From: Actinoplanes lutulentus
Lineage (GTDB): Bacteria > Actinomycetota > Actinomycetes > Mycobacteriales > Micromonosporaceae
Direction: 5' to 3'
Assembly (NCBI RefSeq): GCF_003259845.1
Contig: NZ_QLMJ01000007.1
Coordinates: 186,001-250,000 of the forward strand
DNA: 64,000 nt
Shown here: positions 1 to 8,326 of the stretch, piece after piece
Numbering within the stretch: the stretch's first letter is position 1
Layout: the number at the start of each line of letters is the position of its first letter
Notes under the pieces: generated by a model
Told to the model about the DNA's origin: nothing
Databases searched by the model: none
The model's input: the letters and a program-made list of their open reading frames with translations, nothing else
Position numbers and translations under genes: made by a program

Positions 1-99
1 CATGGTCGCGGGCAGGTCGGCCACCTGGTGAGGTGGACCGGCCGGCCCGCCGTCGGCTCGCAGGTCCTGCAGCCGACCGTCGGGGAGTACCGCTACTAA
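1..99 (+). CDS. C-terminal end of an unidentified protein (partial)
   Basis: An open frame enters from the left edge and stops at a TAA at 97-99, giving 32 residues that end in GEYRY. It converges on the sugar-transport operon, with 36 bases between the two stop codons. The fragment is too short to assign. A glycosidase would fit the neighbourhood, but nothing in the sequence shows it. It could also be chance reading. Confidence 0.3.
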   Translation, partial: HGRGQVGHLVRWTGRPAVGSQVLQPTVGEYRY

Positions 100-135
100 C
101 ACGCCGCCATTCTGCGCCCGCGGTACGACAAATTC

Positions 136-1038
136 TTACTTCACGGCGCCGGCGGTGAGGCCCGCCTGGATCTGCCGCTGGAAGATCGCGTAGACCACGA
201 TCATCGGCAGGATCGTCAGGGTGAGCGCGGCGAACAGCGTGGACCACTGCGCGTGGTAACCGGCCTGCACGCTGATGTTCGCGATGCCCTGGGTGAGCAC
301 CCACTTCGAGTCGGCGCCGGCGCCCTGCATGATCGCGACCGGCAGGAGGTACTGGTTCCACTGGCCGACGATGTTGAAGATCGTGATGCTGACCAGGCCG
401 GACTTCGCCATCGGCATCATGATCTGGAAGAACTTCCGGGTGTGCGACGCGCCGTCGACGGTGGCCGCCTCGTCGATCTCCATCGGCAGCGACTTGAAGA
501 ACGCCGCCAGGAAGAAGACGGTGAACGGCAGCGAGTACGCGATGTACACCAGGATCAGCCCGGTGAACGTGTTGATCAGCCCGAGGTTCTTGAGAATGAA
601 GAAGAGCGGGGTGATCGCCATGAACGTGGGGAACGCCAGGCCGGAGACGAACAGGTAGTACAGGAACCGGTTGCCCTTGAACTGGTACCGGGCCAGCACG
701 TACGCCGCCATCGAGCCGAACAGCATGGTGCCGGCCGTGCTGATCGTGACCACGAAGACGCTGTTCAGGAAGTACTGACCGATGTTCGCCTCGGTCCAGG
801 CGTCGGCGTAGGTGGCGAACGAGAAGGAGCTGGGCAGCGCGAAAGGCTTGCCGAGGAAGATCTCGGTGTTGCTCTTGAACGACGCGAGCAGGACCCAGAT
901 GAGCGGGCCGGCCGTGGCGATTGCCCAGGCGAAAAGAGCGATATGCGCAAGCCCGTTGAGCGGGCTTATTTCGCGCTTTTTCCGCTCAACCGGCGACACG
1001 GCGGCAGGAACGGCGGGGGCATCAGCAGTGGTAGTCAT
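136..1038 (-). CDS. ngcG: CUT1 sugar ABC transporter permease, NgcG-like
   Basis: Inner-membrane permease of a CUT1 carbohydrate ABC importer, 300 residues, the usual MalG size. After a polar N-terminus (MTTTADAPAV) it has six predicted membrane helices. The EAA loop that docks the ATPase is visible (EIDEAATVDGAS), and it ends in the typical GLTAGAVK tail. The start is the ATG at 1038, which overlaps the upstream permease stop as ATGA. Last gene of a seven-gene minus-strand operon. The NgcG label rests on the NgcE-like binding protein two genes upstream; substrate is inferred (GlcNAc or diacetylchitobiose). No ATPase is encoded nearby, so a shared MsiK-type ATPase is expected. Confidence 0.85.
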   Translation of the reverse strand: MTTTADAPAVPAAVSPVERKKREISPLNGLAHIALFAWAIATAGPLIWVLLASFKSNTEIFLGKPFALPSSFSFATYADAWTEANIGQYFLNSVFVVTISTAGTMLFGSMAAYVLARYQFKGNRFLYYLFVSGLAFPTFMAITPLFFILKNLGLINTFTGLILVYIAYSLPFTVFFLAAFFKSLPMEIDEAATVDGASHTRKFFQIMMPMAKSGLVSITIFNIVGQWNQYLLPVAIMQGAGADSKWVLTQGIANISVQAGYHAQWSTLFAALTLTILPMIVVYAIFQRQIQAGLTAGAVK

Positions 1039-1925
1039 CAGTGGGCCTCCCGCCGGGTGACCCGCAGGGTCAGCGCGGCGAACGTCAGGGTCAGGAAGAA
1101 GAGCGCCACGCCGAGGGCGGAGGCGTAACCGGCCTGTGAGTACTCGAAGGCGTTCCGGTAGATCATCATCGACAGCACCGAGGTCGCGCCGTCCGGACCA
1201 CCCCGGTCCACCGACATGATGTTGACCAGGGCGAACGCGTCGAACGCGGCGATACCCAGGTAGACCCAGGCGACCTGAAGGGTGCTCCAGAGCAGCGGGA
1301 TCGTGATCTTGAAGAAGAGCGTGATCCGGTTGGCACCGTCGAGCGCCGCGGCCTCGTAGACCTCCTGCTCGATCGAGCCCATGCCGGCCGAGAAGAGCAC
1401 CACGTAGAAGCCGACCGCCTGCCACACCATCACGGCGAGGATGCAGGTCAGCGCCCACCGCTCGTCGGCCAGGAAGAGCCACGGCGACCAGGATTCCGGG
1501 AAGAGGCCGTTGAGCATGCCGCTCTCGTCGGTGGAGAACACCCGGCCGAAGATCACCGCGACGATGGCGAGCGCCATCAGCTGCGGGAAGAAGAAGATGA
1601 CGCGGTAGAACTTCGACCCACGGACACCCTTGTGCATCCCGCCGCCGGCATTCAACAGGAACGCGAACACCAGGGCGATCGCGATCGTGATGATCGGCAG
1701 CAGGATCAGCAGGTAGAGGTTGTGCCCGATCGAGCGCCAGAACAGGTCGTCGTTCCAGAGCCGCTCGAAGTTGTCGAAGCCGATGTACTTGATCGGACCC
1801 AGACCGGACCAGCTGGTGAAGGCCAGCTGGAACGTCTGGATGTACGCCGCGACGACGAAGGTGGCGTAGAGCACCACCGGCACGGCAAGGAAGCCGATGA
1901 TGAAGGGATACTTGCCGTGCCGCAT
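1038..1925 (-). CDS. ngcF: CUT1 sugar ABC transporter permease, NgcF-like
   Basis: Partner permease of the MalF class, 295 residues, beginning MRHGKYPFII with several hydrophobic helices. The EAA loop is present (EQEVYEAAALDGANR). It lies 19 bases after the binding-protein gene and overlaps the next permease by the ATGA junction. With NgcE and NgcG it makes one importer lacking its own nucleotide-binding subunit, as is common for actinobacterial CUT1 systems. Family is sure; the NgcF name follows from its NgcE-like neighbour. Confidence 0.85.
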   Translation of the reverse strand: MRHGKYPFIIGFLAVPVVLYATFVVAAYIQTFQLAFTSWSGLGPIKYIGFDNFERLWNDDLFWRSIGHNLYLLILLPIITIAIALVFAFLLNAGGGMHKGVRGSKFYRVIFFFPQLMALAIVAVIFGRVFSTDESGMLNGLFPESWSPWLFLADERWALTCILAVMVWQAVGFYVVLFSAGMGSIEQEVYEAAALDGANRITLFFKITIPLLWSTLQVAWVYLGIAAFDAFALVNIMSVDRGGPDGATSVLSMMIYRNAFEYSQAGYASALGVALFFLTLTFAALTLRVTRREAH

Positions 1926-1944
1926 GGTACGTCTGCCTAACCTC

Positions 1945-3381
1945 TTAGGAGCGGGTGAACTTGGTGACCGAGGAGTCGGACGCGACCGCCTGAGCAGCGG
2001 CCTCCATCCGGTCCGCGAACTTCTGCGCGTCGTAATCGGAGAACATCAGGTCGTTGGCGGCAGCGCGGGACTCGTCGTCCAGCTTCTTGTACCAGGTGTC
2101 GAACAGGTAACCCATGAAGATGTCCTTGCCGGCCTTGCCGACGGCCTCGTTCGCGCTGGTCAGACCGGGCGAGATGGTCACGCCGTCGGCCGCGCCCGCC
2201 ACCACGGTAAGCGACTTGGTGAGCTTGGTGAAGCCCAGCGCCGCCTCCTTGGAGAGCATCGTCCGCAGGTACTCCATGCCGCCACGCGGGTTCTTGCCCT
2301 TGGCAGCGACGAAGTAGATCTCGCCGGCCGCGGCGTTCAGGGCGGCCGCCGGGAGGGTGTCCGCGGTGGTCACGCTCGGGAACGGGGCGACCGCGTACTC
2401 GAAGCCCGGAGGGGTGTCCTTTGCCTGCTCGTTCTCCAGCCAGGAGCCACACGGGTAGAAGGCCAGCTTGTCCTGGTTCTGGCGGAGCTGGATCTCGGTG
2501 TGCTTGAGACCGAGGAAGCTCTTGTCCAGGTAGGTCTTGCCGACCTCGGCCCACGCGGCGGCGGCCTTGACGATGGCGTCGTTCTTCCAGGCGCCGGCCT
2601 TCAGGTTGTCGATGTCCTTGAGGACCTGCTCGCCGCCGATCTTGCCGGCGCTGGTCAGGATCGCCCGGACCTGGTAGTACGACGCGTTGGCGCCCGCGTA
2701 GCCGTACGGCGTGATGCCGGCGGCCTTGATCTTGGCGAGCAGGGCGGTGAAGTCGGCCCAGGTCTCCGGCACGGTCCAGTTGTTCTTGGTGAACAGGGCC
2801 TTGTTGTACCAGAGGCCGAAGACCGTGTACGCGTAGTTCACCGCGTACGGCTTGCCGTTGTACGTGCCCTGCTCGATCGCGCCCGGCACCAGCGTCTCGG
2901 CGACCGTCTTGCCGGCGATGTCGAACGACGGGGCGGCGAACAGCTCGGTGAGGTCCTGCGCCTGGCCGGCGTTGACGACCGCGCCGAAGTCCATCAGCTT
3001 CGAGCCCGAGTTGTTGATCATGTCGGGCGCGTCGCCCGCGTTGATCCGGGGCTGGACGACAGTGGAGACCTCCTGGGTGGCGGAGTACGTCACCTTGGAG
3101 TCCGGCCACTTCTTGTTGTAAAGCGGGGTGTCCACGTCGGTGGCGTACTTGGTGCCGAGACCACCGTCGAAGATCACGATCTCGATGCCGGTCTTCGGGT
3201 CGATGCCGAGCGGGTTGTCCGCCGACTTCTCACCGGTCGCCTGCTCGGGAGTGTCCTCGTCAGCCCCGCCGCCGACGCAGGCGGAGAGCATGCCCACCGC
3301 GGGGGTGGCGGCGATGCCGACCGCGGCCGCGCGGCGGAGCAGGGTACGGCGGTCGAGTTCAGATCCTGTTATGTCGGACAT
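1945..3381 (-). CDS. ngcE: N-acetylglucosamine/diacetylchitobiose-binding lipoprotein, NgcE-like
   Basis: Extracellular solute-binding protein of 478 residues. The N-terminus has a twin-arginine-like stretch (ELDRRTLLRRAAA) followed by a lipobox ending in SAC, so it is probably a Tat-exported lipoprotein. The mature start (NPLGIDPKTGIEIVIFDGG, then KYATDV) and the MINNSG motif resemble the NgcE family that feeds GlcNAc and chitobiose import in Streptomyces. It follows the DasC-like permease gene by 19 bases and precedes NgcF and NgcG. I recognise the family from motifs; the ligand needs a binding test. Confidence 0.8.
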   Translation of the reverse strand: MSDITGSELDRRTLLRRAAAVGIAATPAVGMLSACVGGGADEDTPEQATGEKSADNPLGIDPKTGIEIVIFDGGLGTKYATDVDTPLYNKKWPDSKVTYSATQEVSTVVQPRINAGDAPDMINNSGSKLMDFGAVVNAGQAQDLTELFAAPSFDIAGKTVAETLVPGAIEQGTYNGKPYAVNYAYTVFGLWYNKALFTKNNWTVPETWADFTALLAKIKAAGITPYGYAGANASYYQVRAILTSAGKIGGEQVLKDIDNLKAGAWKNDAIVKAAAAWAEVGKTYLDKSFLGLKHTEIQLRQNQDKLAFYPCGSWLENEQAKDTPPGFEYAVAPFPSVTTADTLPAAALNAAAGEIYFVAAKGKNPRGGMEYLRTMLSKEAALGFTKLTKSLTVVAGAADGVTISPGLTSANEAVGKAGKDIFMGYLFDTWYKKLDDESRAAANDLMFSDYDAQKFADRMEAAAQAVASDSSVTKFTRS

Positions 3382-3400
3382 GACGAAAACCCCTTCGAAA

Positions 3401-4258
3401 TCAACCCTTGACGGCGCCGGCCGTCAGACCTGTAGCGATGTTGCGTTGAATGATCAAGAAGAAGACCACCACGGGGATCGACGTGATGATCGCACCGGCC
3501 ATGAGGGGGCCCCAGGCGGTACCACGTTCGGTCTGGTTGTACAGCAGCCAGGCCATCAGGTTCTGTTTCTGCGGGCTGTTCAGCGTGTTGATGATGATGA
3601 ATTCGTTCCACGCCTGGATGAACCCGTAGACACTCGTCGCCACCAGGCCGGGACCGGTGAGCGGAAGAATGATCTTCCAGAACACCTGGGCCCGGGTGCA
3701 GCCGTCGATCATCGCGGCCTCGTCAAGCTCCCGGGGGATGCCGGAGATGAAACCGCGCAGTGTCCACACCGTGTACGGCAGCAGCAGCACCAGATAGACC
3801 AGGGCCACGCCGGGCAGGGTGTTGGTGAGCTGAGCCCGCTGCAGCATCAGGAACAGCGGGATGAGCAGCGCCAGGAACGGCACCAGCTGCACGGCCAGGA
3901 CGACCAGGATGATCGCCTTGCGGCCGTAGAAGCTGAACCGCGCGATCGCGAGCGCCGCCAGGAAGCCGACGACCAGCGCGGCCGCGACCGCCATGGCCGT
4001 GATGATCAAGCCGTTGATCATGCTGGGGATGAAGAGCTCCTCACCCAGCGCAGACCTGAAGTTGTCCAGGGTCGGGTTCTTCGGCAGGAACGACGGCGTG
4101 AAGCTGCGTACCTCGCTGTCCGGCTTGAACGCCGTGTTCAGCACCCAGTACACCGGGAAGATCATGAAAATGCCGAAGATGATGCCGGTGGCGTTCGCCG
4201 CGATCGTGCCGGCCCGGCTGCGTCCGACGGTGACGACGCCCTCGTCGTGGCGTGCCAT
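3401..4258 (-). CDS. CUT1 sugar ABC transporter permease, DasC-like
   Basis: MalG-class permease of 285 residues in the first importer of this operon. It has six membrane segments, the EAA motif (ELDEAAMIDGCTRAQVF) and a terminal GLTAGAVKG. The ATG at 4258 (MARHDEGVV) overlaps the upstream permease stop as ATGA, and this frame has the membrane-protein composition. The NgcE gene begins 19 bases downstream, so both importers appear co-transcribed. The substrate is probably a chito-oligosaccharide by context, but trehalose or maltose-type sugars are possible. Confidence 0.82.
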   Translation of the reverse strand: MARHDEGVVTVGRSRAGTIAANATGIIFGIFMIFPVYWVLNTAFKPDSEVRSFTPSFLPKNPTLDNFRSALGEELFIPSMINGLIITAMAVAAALVVGFLAALAIARFSFYGRKAIILVVLAVQLVPFLALLIPLFLMLQRAQLTNTLPGVALVYLVLLLPYTVWTLRGFISGIPRELDEAAMIDGCTRAQVFWKIILPLTGPGLVATSVYGFIQAWNEFIIINTLNSPQKQNLMAWLLYNQTERGTAWGPLMAGAIITSIPVVVFFLIIQRNIATGLTAGAVKG

Positions 4259-5232
4259 CAGTCCACCTCTCCGATCTTGAACATCTGGCGGATGTAGAAC
4301 ACCATCACGCCGAGCATGATCAGCACGGTGATCACCGAGATCGCCGAGCCGTAGCTGTACCGGGACTGTCCGAACGCCTGGGTGTACGAGTACGTCGCCA
4401 GGGTCTGGTAGACCGGCTCCGGATGACTGTCGCGCAGCGCCCAGTTCTGCGTGAAGAGGCCGAAGTTCCAGATCACCGAAAGAGTGGTGACGATGGTCAG
4501 CAGCGGCTTCAGGATCGGCAGCGTGATGTTGCGCAGCGCCTGCCAGGACGAGGCTCCGTCGACCGTAGCGGCCTCCAGGAGCTCCTTCGGCACCTGGGTG
4601 AGCCCCGCGCTCAGCGAGATCGCCAGGAACGGGATGCCGGCCCAGACCACCAGCGTGGTGATGACGGCCCAGCCCTCCCACGGGTTGACGAACCAGCTGT
4701 GGTTCGCGAAGTCCACCCCGGGGATCTTGTCGATCAGGTAGTTCAGGACTCCGAAGTCCGAGTCGGTCAGCCAGCGGAACGCCTGCGCGGCGACCAGCTG
4801 GGGCAGCGCCCAGACGAACATCATCGCGATCATCATGAACAGCCGGACCTTGGCGTGCACCCGGCGCATCAGCAGCGCGATGCCGAGGCCGACCAGGACC
4901 GAGATGGTGACCGAGACGACCGTGAAGGCCGCGGTCCGCGCCACGACACCCCAGAAGACACCGTCGGTCAGCGCCTTCGTGTACTGGTCGAGGCCGACCC
5001 ACGGCGGGGTCAGTCCGGTGATCAGTTCCCGCAGCCGCATGTTCTGGAACGACAGAACGATCATGCGATACAGCGGGTAAGCCAGCAGCGCGACCAGGAT
5101 CAGCAGCGTGGGCAGGGAGAGCAACCAGGCGGTACGAGCGTCACGCTGGGTGCGGCGGCGAACCCGGTTCGCCCTCCGGGGCTGCGACGGAACCGGCTCT
5201 TTTTTCAAAGGCGGCGTCTCGACGGCGTACAT
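4258..5232 (-). CDS. CUT1 sugar ABC transporter permease, DasB-like
   Basis: MalF-class permease, 324 residues. A basic cytoplasmic N-terminus (about 40 residues) leads into the first helix (WLLSLPTLLILVALL). The EAA loop reads PKELLEAATVDGAS. The ATG at 5232 has a strong GGAGGG site just upstream. Between it and the binding-protein gene lies a GC-rich hairpin (5253-5284) that may set unequal expression. It pairs with the 285-residue permease downstream. Confidence 0.83.
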   Translation of the reverse strand: MYAVETPPLKKEPVPSQPRRANRVRRRTQRDARTAWLLSLPTLLILVALLAYPLYRMIVLSFQNMRLRELITGLTPPWVGLDQYTKALTDGVFWGVVARTAAFTVVSVTISVLVGLGIALLMRRVHAKVRLFMMIAMMFVWALPQLVAAQAFRWLTDSDFGVLNYLIDKIPGVDFANHSWFVNPWEGWAVITTLVVWAGIPFLAISLSAGLTQVPKELLEAATVDGASSWQALRNITLPILKPLLTIVTTLSVIWNFGLFTQNWALRDSHPEPVYQTLATYSYTQAFGQSRYSYGSAISVITVLIMLGVMVFYIRQMFKIGEVD

Positions 5233-5252
5233 CAGTGATCCCTCCAGGCGTA

Positions 5253-5284
5253 CCGCCCGCCCCGGTTCGCACCGAGGCGGGCGG
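5253..5284 (-). promoter_or_regulatory. Intercistronic hairpin between binding protein and permease genes
   Basis: Perfect 9-bp inverted repeat CCGCCCGCC (5253-5261) / GGCGGGCGG (5276-5284) with a 14-base loop, placed between the solute-binding protein stop and the permease ribosome site. Such hairpins in ABC operons commonly stabilise the upstream message or terminate part of transcription, so binding protein exceeds permease. No T-run follows, so stabilisation or attenuation is more likely than full termination. Confidence 0.6.
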
Positions 5285-5293
5285 TGCGGCGAA

Positions 5294-6607
5294 TCAGGCC
5301 TCGTTGAGCGTGGCGTTGATCTGCTCGTCGGCCCACTTGGCGCCGTCGGCGACCGTCTTCTTACCGGTGAGGATGTCGGTCAGCATGGTCTGCAGGATGC
5401 TGGCCTTCTCCACGTCGGCCCACTTCTCGGCGTTCGGCGGGAACCAGCTCGACTTCGCGGCGAGCGCGGCGTTGGCGATCGCCGGGTTCTCGGCGGCCTT
5501 GTCGAGCAGCGCGGTCGAGTTCGGCAGCGCGTTGGCCTTGATCAGGCCCTCCATCGACTTGGCGTCGGTGAAGGCCTTGATCCACTGAGCGGCCAGTTCC
5601 TTGTTCTCGCTCTTCTGGGTCACGCCCAGGTTCGAGCCACCGAGGAAGGAGGGGATCTCCGGCATCGGCGCGGCGGCCAGCTTGCCCTTGACCTTGGTCG
5701 GGACGAGCGCGGAGGTCGGGTCGTTCGGGTCCTTGCGGACCTCCTCGGCCGAACCCTGCTCCCAGCCGTTGCCGTAGAACATGCCGCCCGAGCCCTGCGC
5801 GAAGATGCCCGCCTGCTCGTTCTCGTTCTTGGTGACGTCAGCCTTGGAGTACTTCTTGGTCAGGTCGACCCACTCCTGCAGGCCGGCCTGCGAGGTCGGC
5901 GAGGAGAGCTGGCCGGTCCACTTGTCGCCGTCCTTGGTGGCGATTTCGCCACCCTTCGACTTGACCCAGGACATCGCGGCGTACCAGTACTGGCCCGGCA
6001 TGTAGATCGCGCTGAACTTCTTGTCCTTCGCGTTCGCCGTCTGCAGCTTGTCGGCGGCCGAGAGGAAGTCCGCGTAGGTCTTCGGGGCGTCGGCGATGCC
6101 GGCCGCCTTGAAGAGGTCGGTGCGGTAGATCAGCACGCGGGCACCGGCGTAGTACGGCACGCAGTAGGTCTTGCCGTCCAGCTCACAGGCGCCGGAGAGA
6201 CCGGTCAGCCAGGTGTCCGAGTTCTCGAAGTCACCCTTGTTGAGCTCGGCGAAGCCGCCGTTGAAGACGTACTTGGAGAACTCGGTGTTGCCGAGCTCGA
6301 CCACGTCCGGAACGTCCGTGCCGGCGAGCGTCGCGTCCAGCTTGGTGAGGTGGTTGGCCCACTGCTGGTACTCGACGTTCACCTGCGCGCCGGTGGCCGT
6401 GGTGAACCGCTGGGTGGCGTCGTCGACGACACCCTTCCACGCGGTCTCGGCGTCGACCATGAGCCAGACCTTGAGGGTCTTGCCCTTGCCGTCGACCGTG
6501 GCGTTGGCCGAGGTCGCGCCTTCATCGGAGTCGGACGAACCGCCGCACGCGGCGGCGCCGAACAGCGTCGCAGCGAGGGCCGCGGCCACCGCAATCTTGC
6601 GCTTCAC
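5294..6607 (-). CDS. Sugar-binding lipoprotein of ABC importer, DasA-like
   Basis: Solute-binding lipoprotein of 437 residues. The signal peptide (MKRKIAVAAALAATLFGAA) ends at a lipobox cysteine followed by GGSSDS. Conserved binding-protein features include VPDVVELGNTEF and YCVPYYAGARVLIYRTD, which recall DasA, the chitobiose-binding protein of Streptomyces. I chose the GTG at 6607 over an in-frame ATG at 6631 because GGGAGGA sits four bases before it. It follows the RpiR regulator gene by 36 bases and leads into two permeases. DasA-like is a motif-level impression; other disaccharide-binding proteins share this look. Confidence 0.72.
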   Translation of the reverse strand: MKRKIAVAAALAATLFGAAACGGSSDSDEGATSANATVDGKGKTLKVWLMVDAETAWKGVVDDATQRFTTATGAQVNVEYQQWANHLTKLDATLAGTDVPDVVELGNTEFSKYVFNGGFAELNKGDFENSDTWLTGLSGACELDGKTYCVPYYAGARVLIYRTDLFKAAGIADAPKTYADFLSAADKLQTANAKDKKFSAIYMPGQYWYAAMSWVKSKGGEIATKDGDKWTGQLSSPTSQAGLQEWVDLTKKYSKADVTKNENEQAGIFAQGSGGMFYGNGWEQGSAEEVRKDPNDPTSALVPTKVKGKLAAAPMPEIPSFLGGSNLGVTQKSENKELAAQWIKAFTDAKSMEGLIKANALPNSTALLDKAAENPAIANAALAAKSSWFPPNAEKWADVEKASILQTMLTDILTGKKTVADGAKWADEQINATLNEA

Positions 6608-6643
6608 TTTTCCTCCCGGAAGGAATTTCAATTTGAGAAGGGT

Positions 6644-7654
6644 TCAGCTGTCTTTCGCGGCCTTGTGGCCGTGCACCGCTTTCGCGGTGCGCTGGAAGGC
6701 CGCGTGCGAGCGCTCGTGGGTCCGTTGAGCGACGGCGACGTAAAGAAGATCGAGAACGACCAGCTGGGGATGCCGGGCGCTGAGCGCGTCCGGCCGGAAG
6801 GTCGTCGCTTGTGTGGCGGTGAGCAGGACGATGTCGGCGAGCTCGGCCAGCGGTGAGCGTGGGAAGCTGGTGAGCGCGATGGTGGTGGCGCCCCGGCTGT
6901 TCGCTTCCGCGAGCAGCTCGATCGTCTCGCCGGTCTCGCCACTGTGCGAGATACCGAGCGCGACGTCGCCGGGCCGGGACAACGCGGCGCTGGCCAGACC
7001 GTTGTGCACGTCGGTCCAAGCCCACACCGGGATGCCGATGCGGTGCAGACTGAACTGCATCTCCTCGCCGACCAGCGCGCTTCCGCTGGCGCCGAAGATG
7101 TTCACGCGAGGAGCGGCGGCGATCGCCACCGCGGCCCTCTCCACCTCGCTCAGATCGAGCAGCGAAGCGGTGTCGTGCATGGCCCGGGTGTCGGCCGCCA
7201 TGATCTGGCCGAGGACCCGCTCCAGCGGATCGTTCGGCTGGATCTCGCGGCCGATGTCCACGTGCCAGCCGGCTGAGCGCGCCCGGCCGGTCTCCGCCGC
7301 GATGCCGAGGCGAAGGTCCGCGTAACCGTCGAATCCCACCGCGCGGCAGAACCGGGTCACCGTCGCCGGCGACGTCCCGCTGCGCTCGGCGAGCTCGACG
7401 ATGGTGGCCCGCGATGCGGCGGCCGGGTCGGTGAGCACCTGCTCGGCGACTCGCTGCAGCGCGCCGGTGAACTCCGGCAGCAGCGAGCGCACCCGCAGCA
7501 GAACACCGTCCGACGGGTGGTCTCCGCCGATCGCATTCGGCGGCCTGTGCGCCGTCACGTTCGCGTGGGCCCGGTCGCTTCCGTTGCGGGCGTCGCGAAC
7601 CAGCGAGTCGGCGGTCGCGCTCCACGCGATGCCGTCCATCTCCGGCTCAGCCAT
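6644..7654 (-). CDS. RpiR/MurR-family transcriptional regulator (HTH + SIS domain)
   Basis: Regulator of 336 residues. After a variable N-terminus of about 55 residues comes an HTH_6 domain (TIVELAERSGTSPATVTRFC, then RAVGFDGYADLRL), then a SIS sugar-phosphate-binding domain containing GASGSALVGEEM and ISHSGETGETIE. SIS domains in this family bind phosphosugars such as GlcNAc-6-P or MurNAc-6-P. It is the first gene of the operon encoding both sugar importers, so it likely controls them and itself. The ATG at 7654 follows AAAGGG; an ATG five codons later is possible. Streptomyces uses the GntR-type DasR for the equivalent transporters. Confidence 0.88.
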   Translation of the reverse strand: MAEPEMDGIAWSATADSLVRDARNGSDRAHANVTAHRPPNAIGGDHPSDGVLLRVRSLLPEFTGALQRVAEQVLTDPAAASRATIVELAERSGTSPATVTRFCRAVGFDGYADLRLGIAAETGRARSAGWHVDIGREIQPNDPLERVLGQIMAADTRAMHDTASLLDLSEVERAAVAIAAAPRVNIFGASGSALVGEEMQFSLHRIGIPVWAWTDVHNGLASAALSRPGDVALGISHSGETGETIELLAEANSRGATTIALTSFPRSPLAELADIVLLTATQATTFRPDALSARHPQLVVLDLLYVAVAQRTHERSHAAFQRTAKAVHGHKAAKDS

Positions 7655-7687
7655 CGGACACCCTTTCAGGAAGGACTGTTTACTGTC

Positions 7688-7724
7688 GCGGTAAAAGTTC
7701 TTACTAACCGCCCCTCCGTGTCAA
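7688..7724 (-). promoter_or_regulatory. Candidate promoter and operator for the rpiR-sugar importer operon
   Basis: On the minus strand a TTGACA hexamer (7724-7719) lies 65-70 bases before the rpiR start. Just downstream is a 24-bp imperfect palindrome at 7688-7711 with GCGGT and ACCGC arms, placed where a repressor would block the -10 region. The -10 itself is unclear: TAAGAA gives a 15-base spacer. Autoregulation is inferred. Confidence 0.35.
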
Positions 7725-7913
7725 GACTGTGGTCGAAGTTTTCAGAACCGTTACCTGAGCTGCGGCAATGAACTGATGTTTCGTAGAGGGCAGATGACGT
7801 CCATCAATCAGCAAATAACCCTTACGATGTGTCCGCCATCACATGTCCGCGTAACGCCCGTTTTGTCATAGGCCGTTTAGCTGATGGACTGGAGCCTTTT
7901 AGGCCGACGCGAG
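7725..7913. other. Upstream non-coding stretch of the rpiR operon
   Basis: Comparatively AT-rich for this genome. I see no credible gene in it. It probably carries upstream regulatory DNA for the sugar-import operon. I could not identify a defined protein site beyond the palindrome at 7688-7711. Confidence 0.4.
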
Positions 7914-8096
7914 CTAGTCCGTTCGGCCGATCTCCGTGACGCGCCGAAACCTCTCCGTCACGCAAGAAACAAGATCAAAAAATTTCTCGTACGCGTAACG
8001 GAGGCTGGCCAAAAGCAGCCACACACCCATCGCCGCCCAGGCCGGCCACCTGCAACCCCAGCCGATCATGCAGCCGCCGCCCGAGTCAGTGGTCAC
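7914..8096 (-). CDS. Possible small membrane protein, 60 residues
   Basis: A GTG-started frame (60 residues) contains one hydrophobic segment (AWAAMGVWLLLASL) followed by a basic, aromatic tail. Its GTG overlaps the stop of a 31-codon frame just upstream as GTGA, which would allow translational coupling. GGAGGGG lies too close to be ideal. No family recognised. It sits between murD2 and the rpiR operon, on their strand. It may be chance reading. Confidence 0.25.
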   Translation of the reverse strand: MTTDSGGGCMIGWGCRWPAWAAMGVWLLLASLRYAYEKFFDLVSCVTERFRRVTEIGRTD

Positions 8097-8188
8097 CCCT
8101 CCGGAGCCAACCCATCACGGAGAGTGCCGACTCCAGCGCGAATCCCACCCCACACCAGCCACCACGGATGCGCCCGTTTCCCCGCCAT
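8093..8188 (-). CDS. Possible short upstream peptide, 31 residues
   Basis: ATG at 8188 opens a 31-residue frame rich in Trp and Gly (starts MAGKRAHPWWLVWGG) that ends in the GTGA overlap with the 60-residue frame. No clear ribosome site. Offered only because the overlap mirrors real couplings elsewhere in this window. Confidence 0.18.
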   Translation of the reverse strand: MAGKRAHPWWLVWGGIRAGVGTLRDGLAPEG

Positions 8189-8258
8189 AAGCCACACCCC
8201 AAGCCCCAGCCAGGCGTGAGCGGCTAGCGCTTGTGGTCGCCACAGCGTGCAGCTGGCA

Positions 8259-8285
8259 GCCCTAAGCGCCAGCCGGGCTTAGGGC
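8259..8285 (-). terminator. Hairpin downstream of murD2
   Basis: Perfect 9-bp stem GCCCTAAGC (8259-8267) / GCTTAGGGC (8277-8285) with a 9-base loop, 42 bases after the murD2 stop. No U-run follows, as usual for actinobacterial terminators. Between it and the gene is a low-complexity GGTT/GGCT-rich stretch. Confidence 0.5.
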
Positions 8286-8326
8286 GGCTGGGCTTGGGTG
8301 CGGCTGGGGTTGGGGTTGGGCGGGGG

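Noticed and set aside
253..1128. 291-residue frame opposite NgcG
   Set aside because: Shadow of the permease gene in another frame; Arg/Asp/Glu-rich composition typical of antisense high-GC reading.
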